From: Streptomyces sp. A3M-1-3
GTDB taxonomy: Bacteria > Actinomycetota > Actinomycetes > Streptomycetales > Streptomycetaceae
NCBI RefSeq assembly: GCF_024213665.1
Contig: NZ_JANAVP010000004.1
Coordinates: forward strand, 124,001 to 188,000
Direction of reading: 5' to 3'
Length of the DNA stretch: 64,000 bases
Every line of letters begins with the position of its first letter. Position 1 is the stretch's first letter. The notes below the pieces were generated by a model. That model searched no databases and was not told where the DNA came from. It saw only the letters and a program-made list of their open reading frames with translations. This document shows, in pieces, positions 48,330-57,276 of the stretch. The position numbers were made by a program, and so were the translations under genes.

Positions 48330-49460
48330 GTGCCCTGGATGTTCCACAGCCCCACACTGTCACGGACCGTAGTTCCTCCACAACCGGCCGCCCCACCGGC
48401 CGAACTCACCGACAAACGGCGCGACCCGTACTTCGACAACGCCAAATACCTGGCCATCGTGCTGGTGGCCATGGGCCATGCCTGGGAGCCGCTGCTGGAT
48501 GGCAGCCGGGCCGCCGAGGCGCTCTACATGGTCGTGTACGCGTTCCATATGCCCGCTTTCATCGTCATCTCCGGTTATTTCTCCCGCGGGTTCGAGATGC
48601 GGCCCGCCCAGCTCCGGCGGCTGGTCGGCACCGTGGTGGTGCCCTTCGTCGTGTTCGAGGTCGCCTACTCGCTGTTCTACCGCTGGGCCGGAGACGCGCC
48701 CAGCCAGCAGATCAGCCTGCTCGACCCCCAATATCTGACCTGGTTCCTGGCCGCGCTGTTCGTATGGCGGCTGACCACGCCGCTATGGCGGTCGGTACAC
48801 CGGCCGCTGCTCATCGCAGTCGCCATCGCCGTTTTGGCGTCGGTGACGCACATCGGGAAGGACCTCGACCTGCAGCGCATCCTGCAGTTCCTGCCGTTCT
48901 TCGTGGCTGGGCTGTATCTGCGTCCCGAGCACTTCGAGGCGGTACGGCGGCGCGCGGTCAGGCTGCTGGCGCTGCCCGTCTTCGCTGGTGCGCTCGTGGC
49001 CGCGTACTGGGCCGCCCCCCGGTCCACCACCCGCTGGCTGTACCACACCAGCAGCGCCCAGGAGCTGGGACAGCCGTGGTGGACCGGGGCAGGGATGACG
49101 CTCGTCCTGCTGGCCGGCTCGGCGCTGCTGAGCGTCTGCTTCCTCGCCTGGGTGCCGCGCCGGAAGATGTGGTTCACCGCGCTGGGGGCGGGCACCCTGA
49201 GCGGCTACCTCCTGCACGGCTTCCTGGTGAAGGGCTCGGGTTTCCTCGGCTGGTACGAGACTCCCTGGCTCGGCCGACCGCTCGGCCTGGTCGCTCTCAC
49301 CGCGGTCGCCGCGGTGCTGGTGACGGCGATGTGTACGCCGCCGGTGCGGCGGGCCCTGCGGTGCGTGCTGGAGCCGCGACTGGAGTGGGCGTTCAAGGGC
49401 GCCGGCCGCCAGGATTCGGGGAGGGAGCGGTCAGGGGTGCCGGTCGCCCGTCAGTCCTGA
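48330..49460 (+). CDS. Acyltransferase family 3 membrane protein (376 aa)
   Basis: Integral membrane O-acyltransferase (fucose-4-O-acetylase-like). The conserved start is DPYFDNAKYLAIVLVAMGHA with the catalytic-type histidine in MGHAWEP, then YAFHMPAFIVISGYFSRGFE. About nine or ten helices follow. It is the only candidate in the window for O-acetylating a surface glycan or lipid, but it is far from the glycan island, so any link is speculation. The GTG at 48330 or ATG at 48339 could be the start. Confidence 0.85.
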   Translation: MPWMFHSPTLSRTVVPPQPAAPPAELTDKRRDPYFDNAKYLAIVLVAMGHAWEPLLDGSRAAEALYMVVYAFHMPAFIVISGYFSRGFEMRPAQLRRLVGTVVVPFVVFEVAYSLFYRWAGDAPSQQISLLDPQYLTWFLAALFVWRLTTPLWRSVHRPLLIAVAIAVLASVTHIGKDLDLQRILQFLPFFVAGLYLRPEHFEAVRRRAVRLLALPVFAGALVAAYWAAPRSTTRWLYHTSSAQELGQPWWTGAGMTLVLLAGSALLSVCFLAWVPRRKMWFTALGAGTLSGYLLHGFLVKGSGFLGWYETPWLGRPLGLVALTAVAAVLVTAMCTPPVRRALRCVLEPRLEWAFKGAGRQDSGRERSGVPVARQS

Positions 49461-49507
49461 TCCGTTGGTCGTGGTGTGTTAGTCCTGATCCGTTAGTCCT
49501 GATCCGT
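49453..49507. repeat. Three copies of AGTCCTGATCCGT across convergent gene ends
   Basis: Exact 13-mers at 49453-49465, 49481-49493 and 49495-49507. The first copy covers the stop codon of the acyltransferase gene. The second and third cover the end of the convergent HD gene. The third encodes its last residues, so the others look like duplications of that gene end. Confidence 0.85.
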
Positions 49508-49945
49508 CAGGCCGAGCAGCCGGCGCATGTGCGCGTACTTTTCGGTCAGGCGGTTCCGGGTCGGCTCGTCGAGTCTGGCGAGCCGGTCCGGGTCGGCGTT
49601 GTGCGCGAGATCCGCCTCCTTCACCAGGAGCGCCCCAGGCGTCGCCAGGATGCGACCGGTGTACGCCTCCACGGACTCCCCCGGCCGCTTGGTGACAGCG
49701 AGGACCATGTCCTTGGTGGCCTGCGGGAGCGCGGCGCCGTCCAGCCAGTCCTGTGAGAGCGCGTCGTCCTCGATGGAGTCGTGCAGCCAGGCGGCGGCGA
49801 TCTGCTCCGCCGATCCGCCGCGGGCCCGCACACCCTCGACGACCGCCTGCACATGCTCGGTGTACGGACGTCCGTCCTTGTCGGTCTGCGTGGCGTGGGC
49901 GGCGCGGGCGATCGCCTCGACCTCGGCCAGGCTCAGATCGGGCAC
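49493..49945 (-). CDS. Small HD-domain hydrolase, alarmone-hydrolase-like (150 aa)
   Basis: The GTG at 49945 (VPDLSLAEVEAIARAAHATQ) follows GAGGGAG; the longer open frame lacks homology. Metal-binding residues: H in ARAAHATQ, the HD pair in AAAWLHDSIEDDAL, and D in KEADLAHNADPDRLARL. This order matches the hydrolase domain of SpoT and Mesh1 proteins, so hydrolysis of (p)ppGpp or a related nucleotide is plausible. No synthetase or TGS domain is present. Confidence 0.75.
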   Translation of the reverse strand: MPDLSLAEVEAIARAAHATQTDKDGRPYTEHVQAVVEGVRARGGSAEQIAAAWLHDSIEDDALSQDWLDGAALPQATKDMVLAVTKRPGESVEAYTGRILATPGALLVKEADLAHNADPDRLARLDEPTRNRLTEKYAHMRRLLGLTDQD

Positions 49946-50027
49946 AGGACTCCCTCGCTCTCTGTTCGCTTGTTGACCGCTATTGGACGCGCGGTCTGAC
50001 GGAAACACTCCACCACTAACGGGCTCG

Positions 50028-50453
50028 TCAGGGACGGGTGACCGCGGTGAGTTCGTAGTGCAGGGTCCGCCAGTGCTTCCTGCGGTGCATGAACGGTACG
50101 AGAACGCCGTGCAGGAAGCGGTACTTGCGCGCCAGCGCCCGGGCGGCGCGCTCGGCCTCGGCACCGGTGAGGAGGGTGGCCCGGGCATGGAGGGCGGGCC
50201 CGGTGGGCTTGCCCGTGGAGGTGGACGGTGCGATCTCGACCTCGGGGTTGTTCCGCATCCGCTTGGCCTTCCACGCGGCGTCGTAGGTCCGTACGAAGGC
50301 GCGTCCGCCGTCGACCGCGATGCTCACGGCGGTGCCGACCGCGGTGCCGTCCCGCTTGTAGGTGGTGAGCAGGATCGTCTTCTGCCGGGCGTACGGGGCG
50401 AACGGTGAGGAGGTGGGGGTGGGGGTGGCCGGGGGCGTGGGGGTGGTGGACAT
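50028..50453 (-). CDS. PPOX-class F420-dependent enzyme (141 aa)
   Basis: Split-barrel flavin/F420-binding protein. The core is FAPYARQKTILLTTYKRDG, AVSIAVDGGRAFVRTYDAAW and RNNPEVEIAPSTSTGKPTGP, as in the F420-dependent oxidoreductases of the TIGR03666 type. The start at 50453 has a GGAG site; the N-terminal Thr/Pro stretch (TPTPPATPTPTSSP) is low complexity. Substrate unknown. The 426-nt gene is followed by the HD gene. Confidence 0.82.
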   Translation of the reverse strand: MSTTPTPPATPTPTSSPFAPYARQKTILLTTYKRDGTAVGTAVSIAVDGGRAFVRTYDAAWKAKRMRNNPEVEIAPSTSTGKPTGPALHARATLLTGAEAERAARALARKYRFLHGVLVPFMHRRKHWRTLHYELTAVTRP

Positions 50454-50569
50454 GGTTGCCGGCTCCTGGTCTCGGTCTCGGTCTGGCTGTTGGCCTCTTA
50501 CTGCTGAGACGTGGAGCGGGCTGCGGTTGTGACATCCCGGGGCGCTCCGGGCGGTGTGAGGATCACCAG

Positions 50570-51022
50570 ATGGAGACCGTGCGCCGACTGGGCCTGATAC
50601 TCGTGGCAGCCGCCGTCCTGACCAGCGCGTGCGACACCCAGCCGCCGCCGAAGTCGGCCCCCGGCCCGAGCAGGTCCTTCCCGCCCCTCCCCGGGGCCGC
50701 CCGACGTACATCCGCAGTAGCGGGACGCGGCTCGCTGTCAAGGGGGGAGCGAAGCGGAATCGCGCAGCGACGCGACCGGAGGGAGTGCCCTTTACAGGGA
50801 GACGGGGCCCGCCAGACTCCCAAACCGGGCGGCCCCGGGTTACCCCGAACCACGCACCCCCGGCCACCGCTCAGCACCCTCAGTCGCGGCGGATCAGTAG
50901 CAGTGCCCTGTCGTCGTTTACGTCCTTCGCCACCGCTTCGATCAGGTGCCATGCCGCGCCCTCGAAGCCGGGGGCCACGTAGCGTTCCGCCTCGCCCGTC
51001 AGTCGGTCGATGCCCTCGCTGA
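50570..51022 (+). pseudogene. Putative lipoprotein gene start, probably degraded
   Basis: METVRRLGLILVAAAVLTSA followed by C is a clear lipoprotein signal peptide with lipobox LTSAC. After about 35 residues the translation becomes arginine/proline-rich, unlike a folded domain, and the frame runs 143 nt into the antisense end of the PP2C gene. No ribosome binding site better than GTGAGGATC is seen. I read it as a truncated or decayed lipoprotein gene; the true 3' end is uncertain. Confidence 0.4.
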
Positions 51023-52022
51023 GGTCGCGGTCCGCCGTCTCCACCAGGCCGTCCGTGAACAGCATCAGCACGTCACCCGGGCGCAGCGAGCCCTTGACCG
51101 GGTCGAACTGCGCCCCGTCGTACACCCCTAGCAGCGGGCCCTCCGCGGCCTTCTCCTCCCAGCGGCCCGTTCCCGCCGACAGCTGGAGTGCCGGGAGGTG
51201 ACCGGCCGACAGGAGTTCGTAGTCGCCCGAGTCCAGGTCCAGTACGAGGTGGATCGAGGTGGCGAAGCCCTCGTCCCAGTCCTGGCGGAGCAGATAGCCG
51301 TTGGCTGCGTGCAGGAAGCCGTGCGGCGGGAGCGAGCCGAGCAGGCCGCCGAAGGCGCCGGACAGCAGCAGCGCGCGCGAGCCCGCGTCCATGCCCTTGC
51401 CGGAGACGTCGGTGAGGACGACCTCCAGGGTGCGCCCGCCGTTCGTCCGGGCCGCCACCACGAAGTCGCCCGAGAAGGACTGGCCGCCCGCCGGCCTCAG
51501 GGCCATCTCGCGGTGCCAGCCCTTGGGCAGGGCAGGCAGTTTGCTCTGCACCCGGATGCGTTCGCGCAAGTCGAAGAGCATCGTCCCGCCGCGCCGCCAC
51601 GGCACGCCGACCCGGCTGCGGAACTGTGCGATCAGCAGCCCGAAGAACCCGCAGGCCGCGACCACCAGGACCGTGCCGGGGGTGACCCGCGCCGCCCCCT
51701 CGGTGTACGGGCCGAGCTGCACGGACTCGACGATCAGCGCCAGGGCCGCCGCCGCGTACAGGCCCAGCAGGCTGGCCGGCCGCAGCAGCAGGCCGCCGGC
51801 CACGATGGGCAGCACCAGCGCGGCGGGGGCGCACCAGACCGGCATCGCGATGGTGCCCCACGCGATCGCCGGAATGGTGAGCAGCAGCCCGGCCAGGGCG
51901 ATCCAGTCGGAGCCGTCGCCGCGGAAGTAGTCGACGCCGGATTTGCGCAGCGCGGTGCGGACCCGGTGCGCCGACTTGCGCATCCGGGCCGTGAACGAGT
52001 CCGCTCCCACGCCACCGGCCAT
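50880..52022 (-). CDS. Membrane PP2C/SpoIIE-type serine phosphatase (380 aa)
   Basis: An N-terminal cytoplasmic stretch is followed by four to five hydrophobic segments (WIALAGLLLTIPAIAWGTIA, VLPIVAGGLLLRP, VLVVAACGFFGLLIAQF). The C-terminal PP2C domain has FSGDFVVAARTN, VVLTDVSGKGMDAGSRALLL, LLSAGHLPALQL and LMLFTDGLVETADRDL, carrying the metal-binding aspartates. Such phosphatases act on anti-sigma-factor antagonists or are stand-alone signalling proteins. Partner unknown. Confidence 0.92.
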   Translation of the reverse strand: MAGGVGADSFTARMRKSAHRVRTALRKSGVDYFRGDGSDWIALAGLLLTIPAIAWGTIAMPVWCAPAALVLPIVAGGLLLRPASLLGLYAAAALALIVESVQLGPYTEGAARVTPGTVLVVAACGFFGLLIAQFRSRVGVPWRRGGTMLFDLRERIRVQSKLPALPKGWHREMALRPAGGQSFSGDFVVAARTNGGRTLEVVLTDVSGKGMDAGSRALLLSGAFGGLLGSLPPHGFLHAANGYLLRQDWDEGFATSIHLVLDLDSGDYELLSAGHLPALQLSAGTGRWEEKAAEGPLLGVYDGAQFDPVKGSLRPGDVLMLFTDGLVETADRDLSEGIDRLTGEAERYVAPGFEGAAWHLIEAVAKDVNDDRALLLIRRD

Positions 52023-52128
52023 TGCACCGGGACCCTATCCACCCGGCGCGACGTGGCGCAGGGGGACCCCCAGACATTGCGTTCGAAATCGGCTCGCCCG
52101 GACAGGAGCGCCCTGATAGGGATGGCAT

Positions 52129-53358
52129 ATGACGACAGAGCTGCGGGAGCTGCGCCCGGCCGAATGGGACTACTGGTACGGCAGGTTGGAGCTCGCCTTC
52201 GGCGGCGTCGCGGAGCCTCCCGAGGAGCGTGAGCTGTACCGCGACCTGACCGAGTACGCACGCTCGATCGGGGTCTGGGACGGCGAGGAGTGCGTCGGCA
52301 CCACCGGGGCGTTCAGCTTCCGGCTCTCCGTGCCGGGGGGCGCGCTGGTGCCGACGGCCGGCGTGACGATGGTCAGTGTGGCGGCGACCCACCGCAGGCG
52401 CGGCGTCCTCAGCGCGATGATGCGGCACCAGCTCGACGACGTACGCGGGCGCGGCGAGCCGCTCGCCGCGCTCACGGCCTCGGAACCGGACATCTACGGT
52501 CGTTTCGGATACGGCATGGCCACCCAGCAGTTGTCCGCCGAGATCGACACCGCCCGCGTCCGGCTCGCGGTGCCGGAGGGGACGGACGCGGTACGCCTGC
52601 GTTTCGCCGAGCCGGCGGCCGTACGGGACGTCTGTGAGGCCGTGTACGCCCAGAAGGTCGCCGGGCGGCCCGGGATGCTCGCCCGCCGGACCGGTTGGGA
52701 GCGGCTGCCCGTGATGGACCCGGAGAGCGGGCGGGACGGCGGATCGCCGCTGCAGTGCGTGCTCGCCGAGCGGGACGGCGAGGTCGTCGGTTACGCGCGT
52801 TTCCACAACATGCCGGAGTGGGACGCGGCCGGCCCCAGGGGCACCATCGTGCTGCGGGACACCGAAGCCCTGGACCCGGCCGCCTCCGCGGCGCTTTGGC
52901 GCTTCCTCTTCGACATCGACCTGACGTCGACGCTCCGGGTGCGCAACCGGCCGGTGGACGACGGCTGGCAGCACCTGGTCTCCGACATACGCCGGTGCGG
53001 GCTGCGGTTGAAGGACTCGCTGTACCTGCGGCCGGTGGACGTGGGCCCCGCGCTCGAAGCCCGTACGTACGCCGCGCCCGTCGAGGTCGTGTTCGAGGTC
53101 GAGGACCCCTTCTGCCCCTGGAACGAGGGGCGCTGGCGGCTCACCGGCGACAGTACGGGCGCGTCCTGCAAGCGGACCGACGACGACGCCGATCTGGCGC
53201 TTTCCGTACGGGAGTTGGGCGCGGCCTACCTGGGCGGCGTCTCATTCGCCTCGCTGGGAGCGGCGGGCCGGGTGCGGGAGCTGCGGCAGGGCGCGCTGGC
53301 GGAGGTGTCCCTGGCGTTCTCCTCCGCGGTCGCGCCCTGGCTGCCGCACGGCTTCTAG
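52129..53358 (+). CDS. Eis-family GNAT N-acetyltransferase (409 aa)
   Basis: The N-terminal GNAT domain has VTMVSVAATHRRRGVLSAMM (acetyl-CoA binding) and SEPDIYGRFGYGMA. A second degenerate GNAT unit and a C-terminal sterol-carrier-like domain complete the three-domain Eis layout; the end FSSAVAPWLPHGF supplies the terminal carboxylate typical of the family. Eis enzymes acetylate amines such as aminoglycosides or lysines; the substrate here is unknown. Divergent from the PP2C gene. Confidence 0.9.
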   Translation: MTTELRELRPAEWDYWYGRLELAFGGVAEPPEERELYRDLTEYARSIGVWDGEECVGTTGAFSFRLSVPGGALVPTAGVTMVSVAATHRRRGVLSAMMRHQLDDVRGRGEPLAALTASEPDIYGRFGYGMATQQLSAEIDTARVRLAVPEGTDAVRLRFAEPAAVRDVCEAVYAQKVAGRPGMLARRTGWERLPVMDPESGRDGGSPLQCVLAERDGEVVGYARFHNMPEWDAAGPRGTIVLRDTEALDPAASAALWRFLFDIDLTSTLRVRNRPVDDGWQHLVSDIRRCGLRLKDSLYLRPVDVGPALEARTYAAPVEVVFEVEDPFCPWNEGRWRLTGDSTGASCKRTDDDADLALSVRELGAAYLGGVSFASLGAAGRVRELRQGALAEVSLAFSSAVAPWLPHGF

Positions 53359-53387
53359 CCCGCACGGCTTCCAGGCCGCACGGCTTC
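53344..53387. repeat. Three copies of CCGCACGGCTTC with 16-nt period
   Basis: Exact 12-mers at 53344-53355, 53360-53371 and 53376-53387. The first encodes the last residues (PHGF) of the Eis-like protein just before its stop, and the other two follow it. This is a local tandem duplication of the gene end. Confidence 0.88.
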
Positions 53388-53397
53388 CGGGAGCGGC

Positions 53398-54207
53398 TCA
53401 GGTCTGCTGGCAGGCCGGGCACCAGAAGAGATTGCGGGCGGCGAGACCGGCGGTGCGGATCTCGCCGCCACAGATGTGGCAGGGCATGGCGGCCCTGCGG
53501 TACACGTACACCTCGCCGCCGTGGTCGTCCACGCGCGGCGGGCGCCCCATCGCCTCCGGGGTGTGCTCGGGGCGGACCGTGTCGATGCGGTTGTTCCGTA
53601 CGCCCTCGCGCATCAGGGCGGCGAGGTCGGCCCAGACTGCGTGCCACTCGGCCTCGGTGAGGTCCTTGCCCGCGCGGTACGGGTCGATGCGGTGCCGGAA
53701 GAGCACCTCGGCGCGGTAGACGTTGCCGACGCCCGCGACGACCTTCTGGTCCATCAGGAGCGCGGCGATGGTGGTGCGGCTGCGGGAGATCCGGCGCCAG
53801 GCTCTGCCCGGGTCGTCGGCGCGGCGCAGCGGGTCGGGGCCGAGGCGGTCGTGTATCGCCCGCTTCTCGGCGCCGGTGATCAGGGCGCAGGTGGTGGGGC
53901 CGCGCAGATCGGCGTAGTGCTCGTCGTTCCGCACGCGCAGCCGGACGGTGTCGGAGGGCGGCGGGGCCTGTCCCTCGCCGAAGCCGAGCTTGCCGAAGAG
54001 GCCGAGATGGATGTGGACCCAGTCGGCGCCCTCGAAGCCGAGGAAGAGGTGCTTGCCGTGCGCGTCGACCCCGTCCAGGACCCGGCCGTCCAGGAGCGCC
54101 GCGCTCTCCGCGAACCTGCCCTGCGGGCTGCTGACCCGCACGGGCCACCCCGCGAAACGGGTGAGGTGGTCCTCGGCGAGGCGGTGGATCGTATGCCCCT
54201 CGGGCAC
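53398..54207 (-). CDS. Fpg/Nei family DNA glycosylase (269 aa)
   Basis: Base-excision repair glycosylase/AP lyase. The GTG at 54207 places Pro2 and Glu3 (PEGHTIHRLAEDH) as the catalytic N-terminus, which decides the start; GAGGAG lies upstream. H2TH region: TTIAALLMDQKVVAGVGNVY. The C-terminal zinc finger is CHICGGEIRTAG and CPACQQT. The VPEGHTIHR start is the Nei-like type common in actinobacteria, targeting oxidised pyrimidines or abasic sites. Confidence 0.93.
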   Translation of the reverse strand: MPEGHTIHRLAEDHLTRFAGWPVRVSSPQGRFAESAALLDGRVLDGVDAHGKHLFLGFEGADWVHIHLGLFGKLGFGEGQAPPPSDTVRLRVRNDEHYADLRGPTTCALITGAEKRAIHDRLGPDPLRRADDPGRAWRRISRSRTTIAALLMDQKVVAGVGNVYRAEVLFRHRIDPYRAGKDLTEAEWHAVWADLAALMREGVRNNRIDTVRPEHTPEAMGRPPRVDDHGGEVYVYRRAAMPCHICGGEIRTAGLAARNLFWCPACQQT

Positions 54208-54313
54208 GGCGGCTGCTCCTCGTTTCCGGTCCGGTCCGGTCTGGTCCTGTCCGGTTCGTCGCATGCCTGTGCCGCCGGGGGCGCCCGGCGGCACAGGGGT
54301 GGAACGGGGTGGG

Positions 54314-54802
54314 TCAGCCCTGCTGCGGGTGGTGGGCCGGGATCGGCGGGAGGGCACCGGTCGTCTCGTACGCCGACAGCATCTCGATGCGGCGGGTGTG
54401 GCGCTCCTCACCCGAGTACGGCGTGGTCAGGAAGATCTCGACGAACTTCGTCGCGTCGTCCTGGCTGTGCATCCGGCCGCCGATGGAGATCACGTTGGCG
54501 TTGTTGTGCTCGCGGCCGAGCGCCGCGGTCTCCCGGCTCCAGGCCAGCGCCGCCCGTACGCCCTTGACCTTGTTCGCGGCGATCTGCTCGCCGTTGCCGG
54601 AGCCGCCGATGACGATGCCCAGGCCCTCCGGGTCGGCGGCCGCCCTCTCGGCGGCACGCAGGCAGAACGGGGGGTAGTCGTCCTGGGCGTCGTAGATGTG
54701 GGGGCCGCAGTCGACGGCCTCGTGGCCGTTGGCCTTCAGCCACTCCACAAGGTGGTTCTTGAGTTCAAAACCGGCATGGTCGGATCCGAGGTACACGCGC
54801 AT
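54314..54802 (-). CDS. rpiB: Ribose-5-phosphate isomerase B (162 aa)
   Basis: Interconverts ribose 5-phosphate and ribulose 5-phosphate. The start is MRVYLGSDHAGFELKNHL. The active site has GGSGNGEQIAANKVKGVRA with Glu72, where E. coli RpiB has a cysteine, the form known from mycobacteria. REHNNANVISIGGRM is the second signature. It is 106 nt downstream of the Nei-like gene's long upstream frame and divergent from the permease. Confidence 0.95.
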   Translation of the reverse strand: MRVYLGSDHAGFELKNHLVEWLKANGHEAVDCGPHIYDAQDDYPPFCLRAAERAAADPEGLGIVIGGSGNGEQIAANKVKGVRAALAWSRETAALGREHNNANVISIGGRMHSQDDATKFVEIFLTTPYSGEERHTRRIEMLSAYETTGALPPIPAHHPQQG

Positions 54803-54931
54803 GTTCCGAGTGTGGCATGCGGGATGCCGGGTAGGCGCCGCCGGGTCACGATCCGGAGTCAGGGTCTTCCGTCCGGGCGAATGTCAGGTTTGAATGCACG
54901 GGCTCGTAACCCGAGAACCTAAGGATTACGC

Positions 54932-56368
54932 ATGACCACGCAGTCGACCCTTACGAAGGCAGGCGAAAACCCCGGAAACACCGGGGAAACGCAGCCTTCC
55001 GATGGTCTGAAAGCCGGCCTCAAGAACCGTCATCTGTCCATGATCGCCATCGGCGGTGTGATCGGCGCGGGCCTCTTCGTGGGCTCCTCCGGCGGCATCG
55101 CCAAGGCCGGCCCCGCCATCCTGGTGTCCTACGCGCTGGTCGGCGCGCTGGTCGTGTTCGTGATGCGGATGCTGGGCGAGATGGCCGCCGCCAGCCCCAA
55201 CTCGGGGTCCTTCTCCGCCTACGCCGACCGTGCGCTGGGCCGCTGGGCGGGCTTCTCGATCGGCTGGCTGTACTGGTTCTTCTGGGTGGTGGTACTCGCC
55301 GTCGAGGCGACCGCCGGCGCGGTGATCCTCGAGGGCTGGATCCCTGCCGTGCCGCAGTGGGCCTGGGCGTTGATCGTGATGGTCGTACTGACGGCCACCA
55401 ACCTCGCCTCGGTCTCCTCCTACGGTGAGTTCGAGTTCTGGTTCGCGGGTATCAAGGTCGTCGCGATCGGCGCCTTCGTGGTGATCGGTCTGCTCGCCGT
55501 CTTCGGCGTGCTGCCGGGCTCCGACAACCCGGGCGCGGGCTTCGCCCACCTCACCGACGCGGGCGGGTTCCTGCCCAACGGGGCAGGCGCCATCCTCACC
55601 GGTGTGCTGATGGTCGTCTTCTCCTTCATGGGCAGCGAGATCGTCACGCTGGCCGCCGGTGAGTCCGAGGACCCGCGGCGCGCGGTCACCAAGGCCACCA
55701 ACAGCGTCATCTGGCGGATCGGCGTCTTCTACCTGGGCTCGATCTTCGTGGTCCTGACCCTGCTGCCGTGGAACCACAAGTCGATCGTCGAGAAGGGCTC
55801 CTACGTCGCGGCCCTGGACTCGATCGGCATCGCGCACGCCGGCCAGATCATGAACGTGATCGTGCTGACCGCGGTGCTCTCCTGCCTGAACTCGGGCCTC
55901 TACACCGCCTCCCGCATGGCCTTCTCGCTGGGCGAGCGCGGCGACGCGCCGAAGGCGTTCGCCAAGGTCAACGCCAAGGGCGTGCCGACCGTCGCCATCC
56001 TGGCCTCCGTGGTCTTCGGCTTCGCCGCCGTCTACTTCAACTACGCCTTCAAGGACACGGTCTTCCTCTTCCTGCTGAACTCCTCGGGCGCGGTGGCCCT
56101 GTTCGTCTGGCTGGTGATCTGTTTCACCCAGCTGCGGATGCGCGGGATCCTGCTGCGTGAGGCTCCGGAGAAGCTGACCGTGCGGATGTGGCTCTTCCCG
56201 TATCTGACCTGGGCGACCGCCGCGATGATCACCTTCGTGCTGGTCTACATGCTCTTCGACGACGCCAACCGCGAGGTGGTGCTGCTGTCGCTGCTGGTGG
56301 CAGCGGCCGTGGTGGCCGTCGGTGTGGTCCGCCAGCGCCTGAACAAGGCCGTGGCGAGCAAGGCCTAG
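54932..56368 (+). CDS. APC-family amino acid permease (478 aa)
   Basis: Twelve-helix amino acid/proton symporter. Signature: LSMIAIGGVIGAGLFVGSSG in helix 1, NSGSFSAYADRALGRWAGFS, and FSFMGSEIVTLAAGESEDPR. Related to the GABA/aromatic/CycA group; substrate not decidable. AAGGAT precedes the ATG. A clear paralogue lies at 57277-58704 beyond bioY. Confidence 0.92.
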   Translation: MTTQSTLTKAGENPGNTGETQPSDGLKAGLKNRHLSMIAIGGVIGAGLFVGSSGGIAKAGPAILVSYALVGALVVFVMRMLGEMAAASPNSGSFSAYADRALGRWAGFSIGWLYWFFWVVVLAVEATAGAVILEGWIPAVPQWAWALIVMVVLTATNLASVSSYGEFEFWFAGIKVVAIGAFVVIGLLAVFGVLPGSDNPGAGFAHLTDAGGFLPNGAGAILTGVLMVVFSFMGSEIVTLAAGESEDPRRAVTKATNSVIWRIGVFYLGSIFVVLTLLPWNHKSIVEKGSYVAALDSIGIAHAGQIMNVIVLTAVLSCLNSGLYTASRMAFSLGERGDAPKAFAKVNAKGVPTVAILASVVFGFAAVYFNYAFKDTVFLFLLNSSGAVALFVWLVICFTQLRMRGILLREAPEKLTVRMWLFPYLTWATAAMITFVLVYMLFDDANREVVLLSLLVAAAVVAVGVVRQRLNKAVASKA

Positions 56369-56374
56369 CCGTAC

Positions 56375-56422
56375 GTACGAAGGGGCCCGCACACCGGTGA
56401 CGGTGTGCGGGCCCCTTCGTAC
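56375..56422. terminator. Bidirectional terminator between permease and bioY
   Basis: Perfect 22-bp inverted repeat (56375-56396 with 56401-56422, core AAGGGGCCCGCACACCG) and loop GTGA, lying between two convergent genes. The longest stem in the window. Confidence 0.92.
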
Positions 56423-56463
56423 GCAGGCATACGGAGCGTACGTAGTCGTACGTACGGACGAAC

Positions 56464-57063
56464 TCAGCCGCGGCGGCCGAGGAGCTTCCAGGCTGCGGGC
56501 AGCGCGCCCATGGCGAGCGCGGCCTTGACCGCGTCGCCGATCAGGAACGGCGTCAGGCCGGCCGCGACGGCGGCGCCGAAGGAGAGGTCCGCGGCGGCCA
56601 TCAGGTACGGGACACCGACCGCGTAGATCACCGCGGAGCCGATCGCCATCGCACCGGCGGTACGGAGCACCGAGCGGTCCGCGCCGCGGCGGGCGAGCGC
56701 ACCGACGACGGTCGCGGCGAGCACCATGCCCAGGACGTAGCCGAAGGAGGCACCGCCGGCGCCCGAGGTGCCGTTCGCGAACCACGGCATACCCGCCATG
56801 CCCACCAGCGCGTACAGCGCGAGGGCGAGGAAGCCTCGGCGGGCGCCGAGCGAGGTGCCGACGAGCAGGGCCGCGAAGGTCTGGCCGGTGACCGGGACCG
56901 GCGAGCCGGGAACCGGCACGGCGATCTGGGCGGCGATACCGGTGAGCGCGGCCCCGCCGAGCACGAGCGCGAGGTCCCTGACCCGGGCGCGCGAGGCGGT
57001 GGAGGCGGGCAGCAGGTCGGCGAGGACCGCTCCGGGACGCGAGGTGAGGGAAGCAGCGCTCAT
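56464..57063 (-). CDS. bioY: Biotin transporter BioY (199 aa)
   Basis: Substrate-binding S component of an ECF transporter or a stand-alone biotin importer. Six hydrophobic segments; the family signature is VPGSPVPVTGQTFAALLVG and TSLGARRGFLALALYALVG, with FGYVLGMVLAATVVG. No BioM/BioN ATPase or T component is adjacent. A 9-bp inverted repeat lies about 75-100 nt upstream of its start, in the gap to the divergent permease. Confidence 0.93.
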   Translation of the reverse strand: MSAASLTSRPGAVLADLLPASTASRARVRDLALVLGGAALTGIAAQIAVPVPGSPVPVTGQTFAALLVGTSLGARRGFLALALYALVGMAGMPWFANGTSGAGGASFGYVLGMVLAATVVGALARRGADRSVLRTAGAMAIGSAVIYAVGVPYLMAAADLSFGAAVAAGLTPFLIGDAVKAALAMGALPAAWKLLGRRG

Positions 57064-57135
57064 CGGAACTCCTGGGGTGAGGCAGTCGGGGACACCGTGA
57101 CGCTAACCCGGGTGTCAGCGCTCGATCACCGTCAG

Positions 57136-57165
57136 CCAACGACAAAGCCCGCAGCGTGTCGTTGG
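57136..57165. promoter_or_regulatory. Inverted repeat in the bioY-permease divergent region
   Basis: CCAACGACA (57136-57144) and its complement TGTCGTTGG (57157-57165) are separated by 12 nt, centred between the two divergent start codons. It could be an operator for either gene. Not a match I can name. Confidence 0.45.
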
Positions 57166-57276
57166 TGGGGATCACACAAAGGTCATCCGCCATGCGCGAG
57201 TTGACGTGACACTCGTCACTGAAGGTGGGAGCGGAGGCGGTCCGTTTTGCACCAACGGGCCCCGCTCGGAGAGACT

